DNA of 6,966 nt, taken from NCBI GenBank assembly GCA_039029535.1, contig JBCCFW010000263.1:1-6966 (forward strand), read 5' to 3'. Shown here piece by piece: positions 4,681 through 6,966 of the stretch. The position numbers were made by a program, and so were the translations under genes. Below the pieces are notes generated by a model that searched no databases, was not told where the DNA came from, and saw only the letters and a list, made by a program, of their open reading frames with translations. Every line of letters begins with the position of its first letter. Within the stretch, counting starts at the first letter, position 1. This stretch comes from JBCCFW01 sp039029535. Its GTDB lineage: Bacteria > Acidobacteriota > JBCCFW01.

Positions 4681-6966
4681 ATGACCGAGACGATGCGCGC
4701 TCACCGCGTGCTGACGACTTCAGCATTGACCGTGCTGGCGCTCAGCCTCGGGGCCTGCAGCCCACGCCAGACCGGCCTCAACCAGTGCCCGCCGATCAAC
4801 ATCAACCTGACCGAGCTCAAGGACGCCACGGTCGCCCCGAACGACGACCCGGAGCTCCTCGACGAGATCGACGGGCTCGTGGCGGACTTCCTCACCCAGA
4901 CGCACGCGCCGGGTTGCGCCGTCGGTGTCATGAAGGACGACCAGGTCTACTACCTCCAGACCTACGGCCACTCGGACATGCGCGACCCGTTCGATCCGAC
5001 GGACGACGTCGACTGGACGCTGGGGACGACCTCGGCGCTGGCGTCGATCTCGAAGACGCTCACGGCGCTCGCGATCTTCCGCCTGCAGGAGCGCGGGCTG
5101 CTCGACATCGACGACACGCCGGCCGAGCACCTCGACGGCATCTACGTCGGTGCGCCCTGGGGCGACATCACGATTCGCGAGCTGCTGTCCCACACCTCGG
5201 GACTGCAGCGTGAGCCGTCGTTCTTCGAGAACATGGACACCGAGGCGGAGCTCTCCGCCTTCTACGACGACCTCGTGCCGCACCCCGGCATGCACCCTCG
5301 GCTCACGGCGGCCGGCTGGTTCCTCACGCCCATCGTCGGCTTCGAGCCCGATCGCACGGCGCGTTACTCCAACGCCGGCTACGTGCTGCTCGGTGCCGTC
5401 ATCGACAGCATCGTCCACCAGAACCCGGGCCTGTTCCCCGGTCAGGACTCCTACGAGGACAACGTGTGGCGCACGGTCGGCTTCTACGACGGCAACGCCA
5501 TGGACTGGGACCAGATGCTCACGCCCTGTCTCTTCGAGTACTGGCGCAAGGAGGACGACGACCGTCTCGCGCGTGGCTACGAGTTCACGCTCGGCGAGTA
5601 CAACGAGCGCGGCATCACCGCCGGTGGGCCCGCGGGCTGGGAAGGACCGGCTGGCGGCTGGTTCATGACCATCGGCGACCTCACCCGGTTCATGGTGGCC
5701 CTGAACACCAACGCGATCATCGACCAGGACAGCCGTGAGGAGATGATGGTCGTCCACGGCGTGGACGGGGAGCGTGCGTGGGGGCTCGGCGTCCAGCTCG
5801 ACAACATCCACGATCGCGATGCCTTCCTCCACGACGGCAAGTACGACGGCTACCGCAGCCGCTACGTCGTCTGGCCCGAGGACGGTGTCGGGGTGGCCGT
5901 CCTGGTCAACGAGGACGATGCCGATCCGACCCTGCTCGCCAACGCCATCGGTCTCCGCGTGCTCGACGTGCCGGTGGGTGGCATCCCGCTCCCCGGCGGT
6001 GCTCCCGGTCAGCCTGACCCGGCCCCCAGTGGTGATGCGCCGAGCCCGGCCATCCCGTACTCGGCGCTGCGCGGACTGGTGCCGCCCATGGAGGCGGTGC
6101 TGCGTTCCGATGCGCCGGCGGGCACCGAGGTGGAGTGGAGCCCGGCTGACGTTCGTGAGCTGCTGAGCGCTTACTGCGCGGGTTGTGGTGGTGCTTCCGA
6201 CCTGGAGCCGAGTGGCTTGCTCGCGACCCTGCGGGCGGACGACCGTCTTCCCGCCGAGGAGGACGAGCTCACCCATGACCAGCTCACGTCGGTGCTCACG
6301 GAGCTACTCGGTCCCGACCTGGACGTCGACGGGACGGCGCTCGAGGTGATGATCGCCGAGACGCTCGGTCTCGACCCGGCGTCGGGTGAGACGCGAAGCC
6401 TGAGCCGAGTGTTTCAGTACACGCAGCGCGTCTGCGAGATCGATCCCGACGACGACGGATGCGGCAGCCACGACTTCGAGGAGCTCATCGTGGGCGAGGA
6501 GGTCAAGGAGCAGCTCGGCTGTGTCCGTGTCTCCGGCACGAAGCCGGTGGTGGCCTTCGACACCGGCAACATCTGCTGCGGCGATGCCGATCTCGCGACG
6601 CCCGGCACCGGTGCGGGGAACGACACTTCGCTGGGCAACGTGCTCATCATTCAGGAAGACGACAGTGACTGCCGGCCCGACGATGCTCGCGACGGCGGCA
6701 CGATGTGGCTGACCTGGGACAGCCCCGTGAACATCCATGCCATCGGTCTCCTCGACATCGACGAGGAGGGCGGGATGGTCCGGGGTCGCAACCACCGCGA
6801 TCACATCCTGCTGGCGCAGGCGATCCCGGCCATGGGTGACAACTCACACCAGGTCCTCGACCTGAGCCTCACGGGCGTCACCACGCTCGAGATCGAGCTG
6901 CAGGGGAGTGGAGCCTTGACCGAGGTCGTCGTCACCCCCTCGCGGGCGCGTCTGTTGCTGGACCGC
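4681..6966 (+). CDS. Secreted lipoprotein serine hydrolase (beta-lactamase/PBP fold) with C-terminal extracellular module (3' end outside window)
   Basis: Predicted envelope lipoprotein with an active-site-serine hydrolase domain of the class C beta-lactamase, D-Ala-D-Ala peptidase and esterase superfamily. The substrate cannot be told from sequence. The frame is open for 762 codons to the right edge. Signal peptide: basic residues R6, H8 and R9, hydrophobic core 10-25, lipobox LGAC with lipidated C26; Ser at +2 does not suggest inner-membrane retention under the E. coli rule. Hydrolase domain, about 52-430: PGCAVGV 77-83, catalytic SISK with S122 and K125, LLSHTSGL 168-175, YSN 229-231 (general base Y229), ARGY 297-300, GGWFMTIGDL 325-334, HDG 384-386 in the KTG/HxG position, VLVN 407-410. 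A Gly/Pro linker spans about 433-460. Region 461-620 is unassigned, with AYCAGCGG at 497-504, DLDVDG 546-551, and an acidic loop DPDDDG between C585 and C594. Module about 621-753 has FDTGN, DLATP, GNVLIIQE and IGLLDID, a pattern I recall from secreted proteins of marine microbes but cannot name as a family. The protein is strongly acidic, with at least eleven Cys besides the lipobox, consistent with disulfides. A sigma-54 promoter lies just upstream. Confidence 0.93.
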   Translation, partial: MTETMRAHRVLTTSALTVLALSLGACSPRQTGLNQCPPININLTELKDATVAPNDDPELLDEIDGLVADFLTQTHAPGCAVGVMKDDQVYYLQTYGHSDMRDPFDPTDDVDWTLGTTSALASISKTLTALAIFRLQERGLLDIDDTPAEHLDGIYVGAPWGDITIRELLSHTSGLQREPSFFENMDTEAELSAFYDDLVPHPGMHPRLTAAGWFLTPIVGFEPDRTARYSNAGYVLLGAVIDSIVHQNPGLFPGQDSYEDNVWRTVGFYDGNAMDWDQMLTPCLFEYWRKEDDDRLARGYEFTLGEYNERGITAGGPAGWEGPAGGWFMTIGDLTRFMVALNTNAIIDQDSREEMMVVHGVDGERAWGLGVQLDNIHDRDAFLHDGKYDGYRSRYVVWPEDGVGVAVLVNEDDADPTLLANAIGLRVLDVPVGGIPLPGGAPGQPDPAPSGDAPSPAIPYSALRGLVPPMEAVLRSDAPAGTEVEWSPADVRELLSAYCAGCGGASDLEPSGLLATLRADDRLPAEEDELTHDQLTSVLTELLGPDLDVDGTALEVMIAETLGLDPASGETRSLSRVFQYTQRVCEIDPDDDGCGSHDFEELIVGEEVKEQLGCVRVSGTKPVVAFDTGNICCGDADLATPGTGAGNDTSLGNVLIIQEDDSDCRPDDARDGGTMWLTWDSPVNIHAIGLLDIDEEGGMVRGRNHRDHILLAQAIPAMGDNSHQVLDLSLTGVTTLEIELQGSGALTEVVVTPSRARLLLDR

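Noticed and set aside
6169..6192. AYCAGCGG (497-504) as a c-type haem site.
   Set aside because: The CxxC is followed by Gly, not His, so the CxxCH requirement fails. A disulfide or structural role is more likely.
4720..6276. A 518-codon open frame on the minus strand opposite the lipoprotein gene.
   Set aside because: The plus strand here has a signal peptide, lipobox and all serine hydrolase motifs in order. The antisense translation is low-complexity, rich in Val, Arg, Asp and Glu, with no recognisable domain. Long antisense frames are expected opposite GC-rich codons.

Overview
This is a GC-rich window whose codon third positions are nearly all G or C. It holds two large, divergently transcribed genes, each running off one edge, separated by a control region of about 270 bp. 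A eukaryotic-like Ser/Thr kinase fused to a sigma-54 activator, beside a large secreted lipoprotein enzyme with extra C-terminal domains, suggests Myxococcota or a related deltaproteobacterial lineage, possibly marine because the secreted protein is very acidic. The taxonomic guess is inference only.

Left part (1-4409, minus strand): one uninterrupted reading frame of 1469 codons with no stop before the left edge. In order it encodes a Ser/Thr protein kinase with all catalytic residues, a STAND-type signalling ATPase (Walker A, Walker B, GxP), a TPR superhelix with a 40-residue period, a GAF sensor domain, and the start of a sigma-54-interacting AAA+ domain (GENGTGKE). The GAFTGA loop and any DNA-binding HTH would lie beyond the window.

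Centre (4410-4680): the divergent control region. It contains a near-consensus sigma-54 promoter (GG-N10-GC, TGGCACG-N4-CTGCA) facing right and a perfect 13-bp inverted repeat about 134 bp upstream of its predicted start site, the usual distance for an activator enhancer. No convincing promoter was found for the left-facing gene, which appears to begin at a TTG codon behind GGAG.

Right part (4681-6966, plus strand): a lipoprotein of at least 762 residues. It has a lipobox signal peptide, a beta-lactamase/penicillin-binding-protein-fold serine hydrolase domain (SISK, YSN, HDG), a Pro-rich linker, an acidic Cys-containing region, and a C-terminal secreted module with the pattern FDTGN...DLATP...GNVLIIQE...IGLLDID.

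Taken together, the window looks like a self-contained regulator-target pair. A cytosolic kinase/ATPase/GAF sigma-54 activator would switch on an adjacent envelope serine hydrolase from a sigma-54 promoter. The arrangement resembles the divergent ampR-ampC pairing but uses a wholly different regulator. The parts are seen in sequence; the regulatory link is inferred.
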